64,000 nucleotides of DNA from DASWIG01 sp965371445 (GTDB taxonomy: Bacteria; Acidobacteriota; Thermoanaerobaculia; Multivoradales; J023): assembly GCA_965371445.1 (NCBI GenBank), contig CBDUYN010000004.1, positions 68,713-132,712 on the forward strand, written 5' to 3'. Shown here in pieces: positions 52,044 through 61,599 of this stretch (position 1 is its first letter; every line of letters starts with the position of its first letter). The notes below the pieces were generated by a model. That model saw only the letters and a program-made list of their open reading frames with translations, had not been told where the DNA came from and searched no databases. The position numbers and the translations under genes were made by a program.

Positions 52044-53261
52044 CTAGCTCATCGCCGCCTGCAGGTTCTCGTCGAGGACGCCGAGGAACTGCTGGGTGGT
52101 GAGCCACTGCTGGTCGCCGCCGATCAAGAGCGCCAGGTCCTTGGTCATCTTGCCCGACTCGACCGTCTCGACGCAGACCCGCTCCAGGGTGGCGGCGAAG
52201 CGCTTCAGCGCTTCGTTGTCGTCGAGCTTGGCGCGGTGGGCCAATCCGCCGGTCCAGGCGAAGATCGAGGCGATCGGGTTGGTCGAGGTCTCCTTGCCCT
52301 GCTGGTGCAGGCGGTAGTGGCGGGTCACCGTGCCGTGCGCCGCCTCGGCCTCGACCGTCTCGCCGTCGGGCGTCATCAGCACCGAGGTCATCAGCCCGAG
52401 TGAGCCGAAGCCCTGGGCCACGGTGTCGGACTGGACGTCGCCGTCGTAGTTCTTGCACGCCCAGACGATGCCGCCCTCCCATTTCATGACCTGCGCCACC
52501 ATGTCGTCGATCAGCCGGTGCTCGTAGGTGACGCCCGCCGCCTCGAACTTCTCCTTGAACTCACCTTCGAAGACCTCCTCGAAGAGGTCCTTGAAGCGGC
52601 CGTCGTAGGCCTTCAAGATGGTGTTCTTGGTCGAGAGATAGACCGGATAGCGGCGATTCAGGCCGTAGTTCATGCAGGCGCGGGCGAAGCCGCGGATCGA
52701 GTCGTCGAGGTTGTACATGGCAAGCGCCACGCCGCCGCCGGGGAAGTTGAAGACCTCGTGCTCGATGGGCTGATGCGAGCTGTCCACGGGATCGAAACGG
52801 ATGGTGAGCCTCCCCGCTCCCGGGACCACGAAGTCGGTCGCCTTGTACTGGTCGCCAAAAGCGTGACGGCCGATGACGATGGGCTTTTTCCAGCCCGGCA
52901 CGTAGCGTGGCACGTTCTTGCAGACGATGGGTTCGCGAAACACGGTGCCGCCGAGGATGTTGCGGACGGTGCCGTTGGGCGAGCGCCACATCTTCTTCAG
53001 GCCGAACTCCTCGACCCGCGCTTCGTCGGGGGTGATCGTGGCGCACTTGACACCGACGCCGTGGAGCTTGATCGCGTGGGCGGCGGCGACCGTGACCTGG
53101 TCGTCGGTGCGGTCGCGCTCCTCGATGCCGAGGTCGAAGTAATGGAGGTCGACGTCGAGGTAGGGGAGGATCAGCTGCTTCTTGATGAAGTCCCAGATGA
53201 TGCGGGTCATCTCGTCGCCGTCGAGCTCGACGACGGGATTCGCGACTTTGATCTTGCTCAT
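52044..53261 (-). CDS. icd: NADP-dependent isocitrate dehydrogenase (eukaryotic-like type II)
   Basis: 405 residues, oxidative decarboxylation of isocitrate to 2-oxoglutarate in the citric acid cycle. Visible are VELDGDEMTRIIW at the start, WRSPNGTVRNILGGTVFREP (substrate Ser/Asn loop), STKNTILKAYDGRFKD, ACKNYDGDVQSD (metal Asp residues) and TVEAEAAHGTVTRHYR (coenzyme loop). The pattern is of the homodimeric mitochondrial-like subfamily rather than E. coli Icd. Start 53261 because the family begins there. Convergent with the ADOP gene. Confidence 0.95.
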   Translation of the reverse strand: MSKIKVANPVVELDGDEMTRIIWDFIKKQLILPYLDVDLHYFDLGIEERDRTDDQVTVAAAHAIKLHGVGVKCATITPDEARVEEFGLKKMWRSPNGTVRNILGGTVFREPIVCKNVPRYVPGWKKPIVIGRHAFGDQYKATDFVVPGAGRLTIRFDPVDSSHQPIEHEVFNFPGGGVALAMYNLDDSIRGFARACMNYGLNRRYPVYLSTKNTILKAYDGRFKDLFEEVFEGEFKEKFEAAGVTYEHRLIDDMVAQVMKWEGGIVWACKNYDGDVQSDTVAQGFGSLGLMTSVLMTPDGETVEAEAAHGTVTRHYRLHQQGKETSTNPIASIFAWTGGLAHRAKLDDNEALKRFAATLERVCVETVESGKMTKDLALLIGGDQQWLTTQQFLGVLDENLQAAMS

Positions 53262-53578
53262 GATGGCTCGTCCTCTCGGGTCGGATTCTCGGGTCTTGGA
53301 ACGGCGCGCGGCGCCGCGGATCTCGTGGGATGTCGGCAAGCGACGGCCGGAAGGTATCACATCGATTCGAGCGCGCAGCCACCCGGGTGGGCGCCTCCCC
53401 CGGAAGGTCCGGGCCGCGGTAGGCGTCGTAGGCGTAGGCCAAGCTGGTATGTGGCCGGAGGATGGAGTAGGATGGCTTCTTCAGCGAGCTTTCGCACCCC
53501 GCCGTTCGCGGCGGGACCTCCGGCGGCCTGGGAGCGCTGCCGGAATCGATCTTCGCGCCACGAAAAGGGGGAGCCAGC
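53262..53578. other. Divergent intergenic region
   Basis: 317 nt between icd (-) and the VWFA gene (+). It contains short GTAGGCGTCGTAGGCGTAGG repeats near 53415-53440 and a TAGGAT -10-like box at about 53469, facing the VWFA gene. No gene supported. Confidence 0.35.
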
Positions 53579-55771
53579 ATGAGCGGGAAAGAATCGCCGC
53601 GGAAGCGGCATGCCAACCGTCAAGTTCTTCGGGTCCTGAAGCTCCTGCTGCTCCTTACGGCGCTCCCCCTACCGGCGCTCGCCGCGGGCGAGAAGACCTT
53701 CGAAGGGCGCACCGACGTCGTCCAGATCCAGGTTCCGGTCCACGTGCTGACCCGGGACGGTCAGCCGGTGGCAGGGCTCGGGGTCGAGAGCTTCCGCGTC
53801 TTCGACCAGGGCAAGGAGCAGGAGGTCGTCGGCTTCGAGGTCGTCGACCTGAGAAACGTCGACGCCGGCACCGACCGCGAGGCGCTGCCGGCGGTGGCGC
53901 GGCGCAACTTCCTGCTGCTTTTTGACTTCACCTGGTCGGGCTCCTCCTCGATCATGAAGGCGCGGCGCGCGGCCCACGACTTCGTCCTCCATGCGCTCCA
54001 TCCGAGCGACCTCGTGGCGATCGCCACCCACTCGCTGGAGTTCGGTCCCCGCCTCGTCGTGACCTTCACCCCCGACCGGGCGCAGCTCGCGCGGGCGATC
54101 GACACCCTGGGCCTCGTGCGCCATCCGGGGCAAGGCCGTCAGCGGGTGGATCCGCTGCGGTTCATCGTCGAGACGTCGTCGTCGAGCCTCGGCGCGAGCC
54201 AGGGCGACGGCCAGATGACGAGCCTGCGGGGCATCGGCCAGGACCGCGCCGCCGACGACCTCGACACGCTGCGGGCCATCGGCAAGCGGATCGAGGACAG
54301 CCACAAGAGCTACGAGCGCAGCCGCATCACCTCCTGGACCCAAGAGCTGGCGGCTCTCGCCAAGTCCTTGAACGCGATCGCCGGACGCAAGCAGGTGATC
54401 TACTTCTCCGAGGGCTTCGACAGCGAGCTGGTCTTCGGACGGCGTCCGGTCTCCGAGGGTTTCGAGTACGAGCAGGAGATGCTCGAGCGGGTCAAGGGAC
54501 GGCTGTGGATGATCAACGGCGACGACATCCACGGCAACATCGGCGTCCAGAACGACCTCGAAGAGATGCTCATCGAGTTCCGCCGCGCCGACTGCGTCAT
54601 CCATCCGGTCGACATCGCCGGCCTGCGCTCCGAGGGGTCCGCCTCCCTGGCCCGAAGCGTCGGCTCCGACGGCATGTTCGTCATGGCGAACAAGACCGGC
54701 GGCCAGCTTTTCGAGGCTTCGAACGACCTCGCCGGCCAGCTTGAGCAGATGCTCGACCGCTCGCTGGTGACCTACATCCTGAGCTTCCAGCCCAAGGACC
54801 TGGCGTTCGACGGCAAGTACCACCGGCTCAAGGTCCAGCTCCCGGGCATGAAGGGCGTGAAGCTCTCGCATCGCGCCGGCTACTACGCGCCGCAGCCTTT
54901 TGCCGGGCTCCACCCCCTCGAGAAAAGCCTCCTCGCCTCCGACGCCATCGCCAGCGCGACGCCGCGCGAGGAGGTCGGCCTGGACGTCTTGGCGGCACCG
55001 TTTCGCGCCGGGGACGAGCTCGCCTACGTGCCGATCATCCTCGAGATCCGGGGCTCGGACCTCCTGGTCGACCATCCGCCGAGAGAGCCCTTGAACGTCG
55101 AGATCTACGCCTACGTGACCAACTCCCGCGGCGAGATGGTCGACTACTTCTCGCAGACCGCCCAGTTCGACACCACCCTGCACACCAAGAAAATCGCCTC
55201 GGCGGGCGTCAAGTACTACGGCCACATGCAGCTCGCCTCGGGCGAATACCTCCTGCGGACCCTGGTGCGCAACGCGACCACCGGCCGGACCGGCGTCAAG
55301 GCGTATCCGATCTCGGTACCGGTCTACACCCGGGAGGAAGCGACCTTGCTGCCGCCGTTTTTCATGGACCGTCCGGCCGACCGGTGGCTTTTGCTGCGGG
55401 ACTTTCGGGAAGGACGTAGCGACACCGTCGTCTATCCGTTTACCATCAACGGAGAGCCGTTCGTACCGGCGGCGAGGGCGGTGCTGCGCAAGAACCAGCA
55501 GGTCGAGCTCTGCCTCATGAGCTACAACCTGGGCGACGGCGAGCCGCGTATCGAGGGCCGGGTTCTCGACCAGGAAGGGGAGATCCGTGGCGGCGAGCTG
55601 CGCTTGAAGGAGCGGACCGTCACCGGGATCCACGGCTTCGACAAGATGATGCTCTCCTTCAAGCCCCAGGGGAACCTGCGCCAGGGCGACTACACCCTCG
55701 AGATCGACGTCACCGATCCGCAGACCGGGGCGCGGACGACGGGGCGGATACCGTTTTTCGTGGGGAAATAG
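53579..55771 (+). CDS. Secreted VWFA-related acidobacterial-domain protein
   Basis: 730 residues. Signal peptide (LKLLLLLTALPLPALA), the typical N-terminal domain TDVVQIQVPVHVLTRDGQPV and FRVFDQGKEQEVVGFE, then a VWA-like domain (LLLFDFTWSGSSSIMKAR, with a degenerate MIDAS DxSxS that reads DFTWSGSS), FSEGFDSELVFG, and a long beta-rich C-terminal part. The family (TIGR03436-type) is nearly confined to Acidobacteriota and is expanded there; function unknown, probably adhesion or scaffolding outside the cell. GGGGAGC ribosome site. Nearly abuts the convergent M32 gene. Confidence 0.9.
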   Translation: MSGKESPRKRHANRQVLRVLKLLLLLTALPLPALAAGEKTFEGRTDVVQIQVPVHVLTRDGQPVAGLGVESFRVFDQGKEQEVVGFEVVDLRNVDAGTDREALPAVARRNFLLLFDFTWSGSSSIMKARRAAHDFVLHALHPSDLVAIATHSLEFGPRLVVTFTPDRAQLARAIDTLGLVRHPGQGRQRVDPLRFIVETSSSSLGASQGDGQMTSLRGIGQDRAADDLDTLRAIGKRIEDSHKSYERSRITSWTQELAALAKSLNAIAGRKQVIYFSEGFDSELVFGRRPVSEGFEYEQEMLERVKGRLWMINGDDIHGNIGVQNDLEEMLIEFRRADCVIHPVDIAGLRSEGSASLARSVGSDGMFVMANKTGGQLFEASNDLAGQLEQMLDRSLVTYILSFQPKDLAFDGKYHRLKVQLPGMKGVKLSHRAGYYAPQPFAGLHPLEKSLLASDAIASATPREEVGLDVLAAPFRAGDELAYVPIILEIRGSDLLVDHPPREPLNVEIYAYVTNSRGEMVDYFSQTAQFDTTLHTKKIASAGVKYYGHMQLASGEYLLRTLVRNATTGRTGVKAYPISVPVYTREEATLLPPFFMDRPADRWLLLRDFREGRSDTVVYPFTINGEPFVPAARAVLRKNQQVELCLMSYNLGDGEPRIEGRVLDQEGEIRGGELRLKERTVTGIHGFDKMMLSFKPQGNLRQGDYTLEIDVTDPQTGARTTGRIPFFVGK

Positions 55772-55778
55772 GGTAGCC

Positions 55779-57290
55779 CTACGGCGCGATCGGGTACACC
55801 GCCTCGGTCTTCTTGCGCAGATAGGCGAGCAGGTCGCTCGGGTCGATGGCCTTTCCCGTCGCCCGCTCCATGAGCTCTCCCGGCAGGTAACGCAAGCCCG
55901 GGGCGTGGACGCGTTCGCGCAGCCAGGCCAAGAGCGGCGCGAAGTCGCCGGCGGCAAAGGCCTCGTCGAGGTCCCCCAGGTCGCGCTCGGCGGCGGCGAA
56001 GAGCTGCGCCGCCATGATCGAGCCCAACGTGTAGGTCGGGAAGTAGCCGAGGGAGCCATGGGCCCAGTGGATGTCCTGGAGCACGCCTTCCGCGGCGTCG
56101 GCGGGACGCAGGCCCAGATAGCGTTCGTAGAGCTCGTCCCAGGCCGCCGGCAGGTCCTTGACCTCCAGGTCGCCCGCGATCAAACGGCCTTCGAGGTCGT
56201 AGCGCACCGCGATGTGGAGGTGATAGCTCACCTCGTCGGCGTCGACCCGGATGAGGGAAGGCTTGATGGTGTGGAGCGTCGGCCACAGATCGTCGACCGA
56301 GGCCGCCGTGGCCTGGGGAAAGGCTTCGCGGAAGCGCGGCAGGGCCCAGCGCCAGAAACCGGGGCTGCGGCCCACGTGGTTCTCCCAGAGGCGCGACTGC
56401 GATTCGTGGACGCCGGTCGAGGCCGAGTCGTCGAGCGGCGTCTTGTGCCAGGGCTCGGGCAGCCCCTGCTCGTAGAGTCCGTGACCGGACTCGTGGAGGA
56501 TGCCGAAAAAAAACGGACGGAAGTCGTCCTCCTGGTAACGGTAGGTCATCCGGACGTCGTCGCGGTGGATGCCGATGCAGAAGGGATGCGCTGACTCGTC
56601 AAGGCGTCCGGCGTCGAAGTCGAATCCGATCGCCGCCGCCATGCGGCGTCCGAAGCCCACCTGCGGCTCGCCTGGGAAGTGACCGCGGGCGGCGGATTCG
56701 TCGATCACGACGCCGCTTTCGACGACCTGCCGGAGAAGCGAGGTCAGCTCACGGACGAGGCGCTTCATCAGCGGACCGAGCTCCGCCCCATGGGCTCCCG
56801 GCTCGTAGACGTCGAGCAGCGCGTCGTAGGCGGGGCCGCCGTCGCTCAAGGCGAGGGCCTGTTCGCGGCGCAGGCGCACCATTCTCTCCAGAGGACCCTC
56901 GAAGAGGGAGAAATCGGCTTTCCGGCGCGCTTCCTGCCAGGCGTTCAAGGCGACGGAGCGGACGGCGGCGATCTCTCTCGTCAGCCGCTCCGGGATCTTG
57001 ACCGCGTGCTCGACGTCGCGCCGGGCGGCACGGACCTGCGCGGCCAGGACGCTTCCGGGCTCGGCCGCGGCAGCGCAGCCGTCGAGGACGTCGGCGAGCT
57101 CCGGGGAGGTCAGGGCACGGTGTTTTAACCCCGCCAGCGTCGCCAGCACCTCGCCGCGCCGGGCATGAGCCGCCTCCGGCAGAAAGGTCTCCTGGTCCCA
57201 CTCGAGCAGGGCCTCGGCGGCATGGAGGTCCTGGAGCTCGCCCCATAGCTCATAGAGCCTCTGCTCGGACTTAAGCTTCGTCTCAGGCAT
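55779..57290 (-). CDS. M32-family carboxypeptidase (thermostable carboxypeptidase 1 type)
   Basis: 503 residues, helical metalloprotease. Zinc motif HESGH in GILHESGHGLYEQGLP, followed by STGVHESQSRLWENHVGRS (third ligand Glu region) and the late IRVDADEVSYHLHIAVRYDLE box, all signatures of M32. The N-terminal LHAAEALLEWDQETFLP is also typical. Start 57290 overlaps the adenosyltransferase stop by 8 nt, so translation is coupled. Confidence 0.94.
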   Translation of the reverse strand: MPETKLKSEQRLYELWGELQDLHAAEALLEWDQETFLPEAAHARRGEVLATLAGLKHRALTSPELADVLDGCAAAAEPGSVLAAQVRAARRDVEHAVKIPERLTREIAAVRSVALNAWQEARRKADFSLFEGPLERMVRLRREQALALSDGGPAYDALLDVYEPGAHGAELGPLMKRLVRELTSLLRQVVESGVVIDESAARGHFPGEPQVGFGRRMAAAIGFDFDAGRLDESAHPFCIGIHRDDVRMTYRYQEDDFRPFFFGILHESGHGLYEQGLPEPWHKTPLDDSASTGVHESQSRLWENHVGRSPGFWRWALPRFREAFPQATAASVDDLWPTLHTIKPSLIRVDADEVSYHLHIAVRYDLEGRLIAGDLEVKDLPAAWDELYERYLGLRPADAAEGVLQDIHWAHGSLGYFPTYTLGSIMAAQLFAAAERDLGDLDEAFAAGDFAPLLAWLRERVHAPGLRYLPGELMERATGKAIDPSDLLAYLRKKTEAVYPIAP

Positions 57291-57843
57291 GGCTGTCCCA
57301 GAGGACGTCGGTACGTCCGCTCTTCTTGTTCTCCCAACGCGCCATGACAAAAAGCGTGTCGGAGAGCCGGTTCAAGTAGGGGATGGTCTCGCTGCCGACG
57401 CTCTCCTCGGCGGCGAGGGCGACGAGGTCGCGCTCGGCCCGCCGGCAGACGGCGCGCGCCAGGTGAAGCTGGGCCGCGGCCCTCGTGCCGCCCGGAAGGA
57501 TGAAATTGGCCAGCGGCTCGAGGTCTGTGCTCAATGCGTCCATCTCCGCCTCGAGAGCTTGGGTGTGGCGGGCTTCGATCCGCGGCCCCGCCGGCGCGGC
57601 GTCGCCGGGGGGGGTGGCGAGCTCGGCTCCGAGGTGGAAGAGCTCGTTTTGGATCCGCTCGAGCGGCGATTTCAGGCGTTCCGCCACCGGGACGGCCAAG
57701 GCCGTACCGATCGCCGAGCTGAGCTCGTCGACGGTCCCATAAGCGACCACGCGCAGGCTCGACTTCGCGACGCGTTGGGTGCCGACGAGTCCCGTCGTGC
57801 CGTCGTCGCCCGTCTTCGTGTAGACCTTGGTGATTCGGGGCAT
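57283..57843 (-). CDS. Cob(I)alamin adenosyltransferase, PduO type
   Basis: 186 residues. N-terminal KVYTKTGDDGTTGLVG (ATP loop), YGTVDELSSAIG, and the C-terminal RAVCRRAERDLVAL and PYLNRLSDTLFVMARWEN, the three boxes of PduO-type ATP:corrinoid adenosyltransferases that make adenosylcobalamin. Followed by a carboxypeptidase gene with an 8-nt overlap. No cobalamin riboswitch is visible upstream. Confidence 0.95.
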   Translation of the reverse strand: MPRITKVYTKTGDDGTTGLVGTQRVAKSSLRVVAYGTVDELSSAIGTALAVPVAERLKSPLERIQNELFHLGAELATPPGDAAPAGPRIEARHTQALEAEMDALSTDLEPLANFILPGGTRAAAQLHLARAVCRRAERDLVALAAEESVGSETIPYLNRLSDTLFVMARWENKKSGRTDVLWDSHA

Positions 57844-58043
57844 TTTTCCTCGTCTTTCCTCGCTTCGGCCGCGCGGCGGAGCCGGACGGCAAGAGATGGG
57901 GGAGACCGCCCGGTCGAGCCGGGCGGCAAGAGCTCGGGGATTGTAGCGTGCCGGGACCCCGTGTGGGTGCCTGAGAGGTATACTGGAGGAAAGAACCTCA
58001 CGGCCCTCGACTCGCCGCGCGGGCCCGTTGCGAGGAGACGAAG
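57844..58043. other. Divergent intergenic region with a degenerate duplication
   Basis: An imperfect direct repeat, GGCGGAGCCGGACGGCAAGAG against GGTCGAGCCGGGCGGCAAGAG (starting near 57880 and 57911). A -10-like TATACT lies at 57979-57984, facing the MEMO1 gene, with no good -35 box. Confidence 0.35.
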
Positions 58044-58892
58044 ATGTGGAGCCGATCTGAGCGACGAAAGATGCGGGGCATCCGGCCAGCCGCGGTGGCG
58101 GGCCTCTTCTATCCCGGCGAGCCAGGTCCGTTACGCCGGCTCGTCGACTCCCTGCTGGGCGGTGCGGCGGCCGAGGAGGCCGCCGCGGTGCCGAAGGCCA
58201 ACAAAGCGCCACACCCCGGCTAACCGTATTACGGCCCCCACGCCGGCTCGGCCTTCGAGCCGTTGCGTCCGCTGCGCGGCAAGGTCGAACGGGTGGTGGT
58301 GATCGGGCCGTCGCACCATGTGCCCTTCCAGGGCCTGGCGTTGCCCGAAGCCGAGTGCTTCGACAGCCCCCTGGGCAAGGTGGAGGTCGATCTCGAAGCC
58401 TCGGAGGCGCTCCTGGAGCTGCCTCAGGTTCAAATCGACGCCCTGCCCCACGGCCGCGAGCACGCCCTGGAGGTCGAGATCCCCTTTCTACAGCAGGTCC
58501 TGGGGTCTTTCCGCATCGTCCCGCTGGTGGTCGGCCGCGCCGAGCCCGCCGAGGTGGCGGAGGTCCTGGAACGGCTTTGGGGCGACGAGGAGACGCGCAT
58601 CGTCGTCAGCTCCGACCTCTCGCACTTCCTCGACTACGCGACCGCTCGGCGAAGCGACGAGGCCACCTCCCGCGAGATCCTCGACCTGAAGGACACGCTG
58701 ATAGCCCAGCAGGCCTGCGGCGCGGCGGCGATCAACGGCCTGCTCCACCTGGCGCCGCGACTTGCGCTCGAAGCGAGGCTTCTCGACCTGCGGAGCTCCG
58801 GCGACACAGCAGGCGAACGCGATCGGGTCGTGGGCTACGGCGCCTTCACCTTTTCGACTGCCGGAGCGCCGGCCGCCGGAGCCCGGGGATGA
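58044..58892 (+). pseudogene. MEMO1-family gene (AmmeMemoRadiSam system protein B) with ochre codon at position 60
   Basis: About 282 codons. Residues 1-59 begin with the family start RPAAVAGLFYPGEP. At KAPHPG the next codon is TAA (58221-58223), where the family has Tyr (PHAGYxYSGP). The same frame continues PYYGPHAGSAFEPLRPLRGK, then VVVIGPSHHVPF, then VSSDLSHFLDY and GYGAFTF to the stop at 58892. A single TAC to TAA change explains it. Good GAGGAG ribosome site at the start. The gene after it (AMMECR1 domain) is intact and overlaps by 4 nt. Pseudogene, assembly error or functional truncation cannot be told apart here. Confidence 0.85.
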
Positions 58893-59458
58893 ACGACGAC
58901 AGGAAGGGCGAGATCCTCCTCGAGATCGCCCGCGAGACGATCTGCGGAGCGGTCCTTGGCACCCCGCTGAGCGACTGGGACGAGCCGTGGCTCGGCGAGC
59001 CCGGTGCCACGTTCGTGACGATCAACAAGCGCGGCGACCTGCGGGGTTGCCTGGGGACGCTGGTCGCCGAGCGGCCGCTCGTCGAGGACCTGCGCCACAA
59101 CGCCCGGGCCGTGGTGGCACGCGACCCGCGGTTTTCGCCCCTCGTGGCCGGAGAGCTCGCCGAGACCACCGTCGAGGTGTCGCTCCTCTCGCCGCTGGAG
59201 CGCGTCGCCTGCGCCACCGAGGAGGAGGCCCTCGCCGCCCTCTCCGACGGGCGTTGCGGCTATTTCCTGGAGCATGGCTCGCGCTCCGGTACGTTCCTGC
59301 CCCAGGTCTGGGAATCGCTTCCCTCACCCGTCGACTTCTGGCGGCGCCTGAAGGAGAAAGCGGGCCTCGATCCCGATTTCTGGAACCCGAAGATCAACCT
59401 CTGGCGCTACCGGGTCGACAAGTGGGCGTCGGCGGAGCCGATCCAGCCTCCCAACTAG
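58889..59458 (+). CDS. AMMECR1-domain protein (AmmeMemoRadiSam system protein A)
   Basis: 189 residues with the AMMECR1 core FVTINKRGDLRGCLGTL and the downstream DPRFSPLVAGELAETTVEVSLLSPLE, then GRCGYFLEHGSRSGTFLPQVWES. Family members are found next to MEMO1 and a radical-SAM enzyme; the role is unproven but linked to protein or nucleotide modification. The ATG overlaps the MEMO1 stop. The radical-SAM partner is not in the window. Confidence 0.93.
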   Translation: MNDDRKGEILLEIARETICGAVLGTPLSDWDEPWLGEPGATFVTINKRGDLRGCLGTLVAERPLVEDLRHNARAVVARDPRFSPLVAGELAETTVEVSLLSPLERVACATEEEALAALSDGRCGYFLEHGSRSGTFLPQVWESLPSPVDFWRRLKEKAGLDPDFWNPKINLWRYRVDKWASAEPIQPPN

Positions 59459-59465
59459 GAAGCGC

Positions 59466-59494
59466 TTGAGCTGCGCAGAGCGCCTCGCTAAACT
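59466..59494 (+). promoter_or_regulatory. Candidate sigma-70 promoter of htpG
   Basis: TTGAGC (59466-59471), 17 nt, TAAACT (59489-59494), 88 nt before the htpG start. No CIRCE or sigma-32-type site is visible. Confidence 0.5.
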
Positions 59495-59582
59495 CCCCAA
59501 TTCCGGACCCGCGGCCTTTCGTGGGCCCCCGCCTCGCAAACAGAAGACCACGAGACCACGACTTGACGAAGATGAAGTAACC

Positions 59583-61535
59583 ATGGCCACCAAAGTCGAG
59601 ACCCTGTCCTTTCAGACCGAGACCCGAGCGTTGCTCGATCTCATGATCCACTCTCTCTACACCCAGAAGGAGATCTTCCTGCGCGAGCTGGTCTCCAACG
59701 CCTCCGACGCCCTCGACCGTTTGCGCTTCGAGGCGCTGACCGAGCCGAGCCTCCTCGAAGGCGACGAGACGCTCGAGATCCACATCGAGACCGACCGTCA
59801 CAACCGCACCTTGACCATCCGCGACAACGGCATCGGCATGAGCCGCGACGAGGTCGTCTCGAACATCGGCACGATCGCCAAGTCGGGGAGCCGTGAGCTG
59901 ATGGAGAGAATCCGCGCCTCGAAGTCGGCGAGCGAGGTCGACGAGCTCATCGGCCAGTTCGGCGTCGGCTTCTACTCCTCCTTCATGGTCTCCGAGCGGG
60001 TGACGCTCCTCACCCGCCGCGCCGACGAGGAGGGCGCCACCAGCTGGGCCTCCGACGGCACCGGCGAGTACACCCTCACCGCCGCCGAGCGCTCGGGCCG
60101 CGGCACCACCATCACCCTCTACCTGAAAGACGTCGACCGCGACTCCGACATCGAGGACTACACCGAGGACTGGACGGTTTCGCGCATCGTCAAGCGCTAC
60201 TCCGACTTCGTGACCTACCCAATCGTCCTGACCGCCGAGCGCGACGAGATCGACCAGGACGAGCACGGGATGCCCAAGGACGGCGGCAAGACCAAGACCG
60301 TCATCGAGAAAAAGACGATCAACTCGATGAAGCCCATCTGGACGCGTCCCCAGGGCGAGGTCAAGGACGAGGAGTACGCCGAATTCTACAAGCACATCTC
60401 CCACGACTGGACGCCCCCGATGCGGACGTTCCGGTTCGAGGCCGAGGGGCGTATCGAGTACCAGGTGCTCGCCTTCATCCCCGCCGAGGCTTCCCAGGAG
60501 CTCTACTACCACGCCTACGAGTTCGGCCTTCAGCTCTACGTGCGGCGGGTGATGATCATGGACCGCTGTGAGGATCTCCTGCCGCGCTACCTTCGTTTCG
60601 TCAAGGGCGTGGTCGACTCCACCGACCTGCCGCTCAACATCTCCCGTCAGCGCCTCCAGGAGGATCGCCACATCACCCAGATCCGCAAGTGGACGACGCG
60701 CAAGCTCCTTGAGAGCTTCCAGGAGATCAAAGACGGCGACGGGGAGCAGTATCTCAAGTTCTGGGAGCACTTCGGCCGTGCCATGAAGGAGGGCCTGACG
60801 TCGGACTTCGACAACAAGGAACGCCTCCTGCCGCTCATGCTATTCGAGTCCTCGAACGATCCCGAGAAGCTCACCACCCTCGCCGAGTACAAGGAGCGGA
60901 TGAAGGAGGGGCAGAACGAGATCTACTACCTGACGGGCGAAACGCGCGCCGCGGTCGAGAATTCCCCTCACCTCGAGAGCTTCAAGGCAAAGGGCTACGA
61001 GGTCCTCTACCTCACCGACACGGTCGACGAGCTCCTCGTCCAGTACCTGCACGAGTACGAGGAGAAGCGCCTCAAGTCGGTCGGCAAGGGGACGGTCGAG
61101 CTGGGCACCGACGAGGAGAAGAAGAAGGCCGAGGAGGAGACCAAGACGAAGGAAGAGGAGCTCAAGGACCTGATGGAGCTGATGCAGAAAAAGCTCGACA
61201 AGGAGATCAAGCACGTGCGGCTCTCGGGACGGCTGACCGAGTCGCCGGCCTGTCTCGTCGGCGCCGAGCACGACTACAGCCCGCAGATGGAGAAGCTCCT
61301 CATGAAGGGCAGCGGCGGCGGACCCAAACAGCGCTGGATCCTGGAGCTGAACCCGGGCCACCCGATCGTCACCAAGATGCAGGAGCGTTTCGCCGCCGAT
61401 CGCGACGACACGCTCCTCGCCGACTACGCGGAGCTCCTCCTGGGCTACGCCCAGCTGGCCGAGGGCTCGGAGCTGACGGATCCGGTACGTTTCAACCAGG
61501 TCCTGACCGAGGTCATGACGGCGCGGATCGACTAG
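59583..61535 (+). CDS. htpG: Molecular chaperone HtpG (Hsp90)
   Basis: 650 residues, ATP-dependent chaperone. GHKL ATPase start ETRALLDLMIHSLYTQKEIF and LRELVSNASDALDRLR, IRDNGIGMSRDE, the lid IGQFGVGFYSSF, the middle domain with SRQRLQED (catalytic Arg) and a charged C-terminal region EEKKKAEEETKTKEEEL. Length is normal for bacterial Hsp90, which lacks the eukaryotic acidic linker. Confidence 0.97.
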   Translation: MATKVETLSFQTETRALLDLMIHSLYTQKEIFLRELVSNASDALDRLRFEALTEPSLLEGDETLEIHIETDRHNRTLTIRDNGIGMSRDEVVSNIGTIAKSGSRELMERIRASKSASEVDELIGQFGVGFYSSFMVSERVTLLTRRADEEGATSWASDGTGEYTLTAAERSGRGTTITLYLKDVDRDSDIEDYTEDWTVSRIVKRYSDFVTYPIVLTAERDEIDQDEHGMPKDGGKTKTVIEKKTINSMKPIWTRPQGEVKDEEYAEFYKHISHDWTPPMRTFRFEAEGRIEYQVLAFIPAEASQELYYHAYEFGLQLYVRRVMIMDRCEDLLPRYLRFVKGVVDSTDLPLNISRQRLQEDRHITQIRKWTTRKLLESFQEIKDGDGEQYLKFWEHFGRAMKEGLTSDFDNKERLLPLMLFESSNDPEKLTTLAEYKERMKEGQNEIYYLTGETRAAVENSPHLESFKAKGYEVLYLTDTVDELLVQYLHEYEEKRLKSVGKGTVELGTDEEKKKAEEETKTKEEELKDLMELMQKKLDKEIKHVRLSGRLTESPACLVGAEHDYSPQMEKLLMKGSGGGPKQRWILELNPGHPIVTKMQERFAADRDDTLLADYAELLLGYAQLAEGSELTDPVRFNQVLTEVMTARID

Positions 61536-61553
61536 GAGGCTACGACGGCCTCA

Positions 61554-61568
61554 GGCCGGGTGCCGGCC
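61554..61568 (+). terminator. Hairpin after htpG
   Basis: GGCCGG-GTG-CCGGCC, a tight GC hairpin 19 nt after the stop, before the GAPDH pair. It lacks a T-run. Confidence 0.4.
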
Positions 61569-61599
61569 ACCATCCCAAATCCGCAATCAGGAGACACGA

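Noticed and set aside
53669..56059. 796-codon minus-strand frame across the VWFA gene and the M32 gene end
   Set aside because: It crosses two well-supported genes and has no domain; a product of high third-position GC.
49783..58223. Alternative genetic code or stop-codon readthrough to explain in-frame TAG and TAA
   Set aside because: Many intact genes in the window end at TAG, TAA and TGA in the expected place, so stops are read normally. Point mutation or sequence error is simpler.
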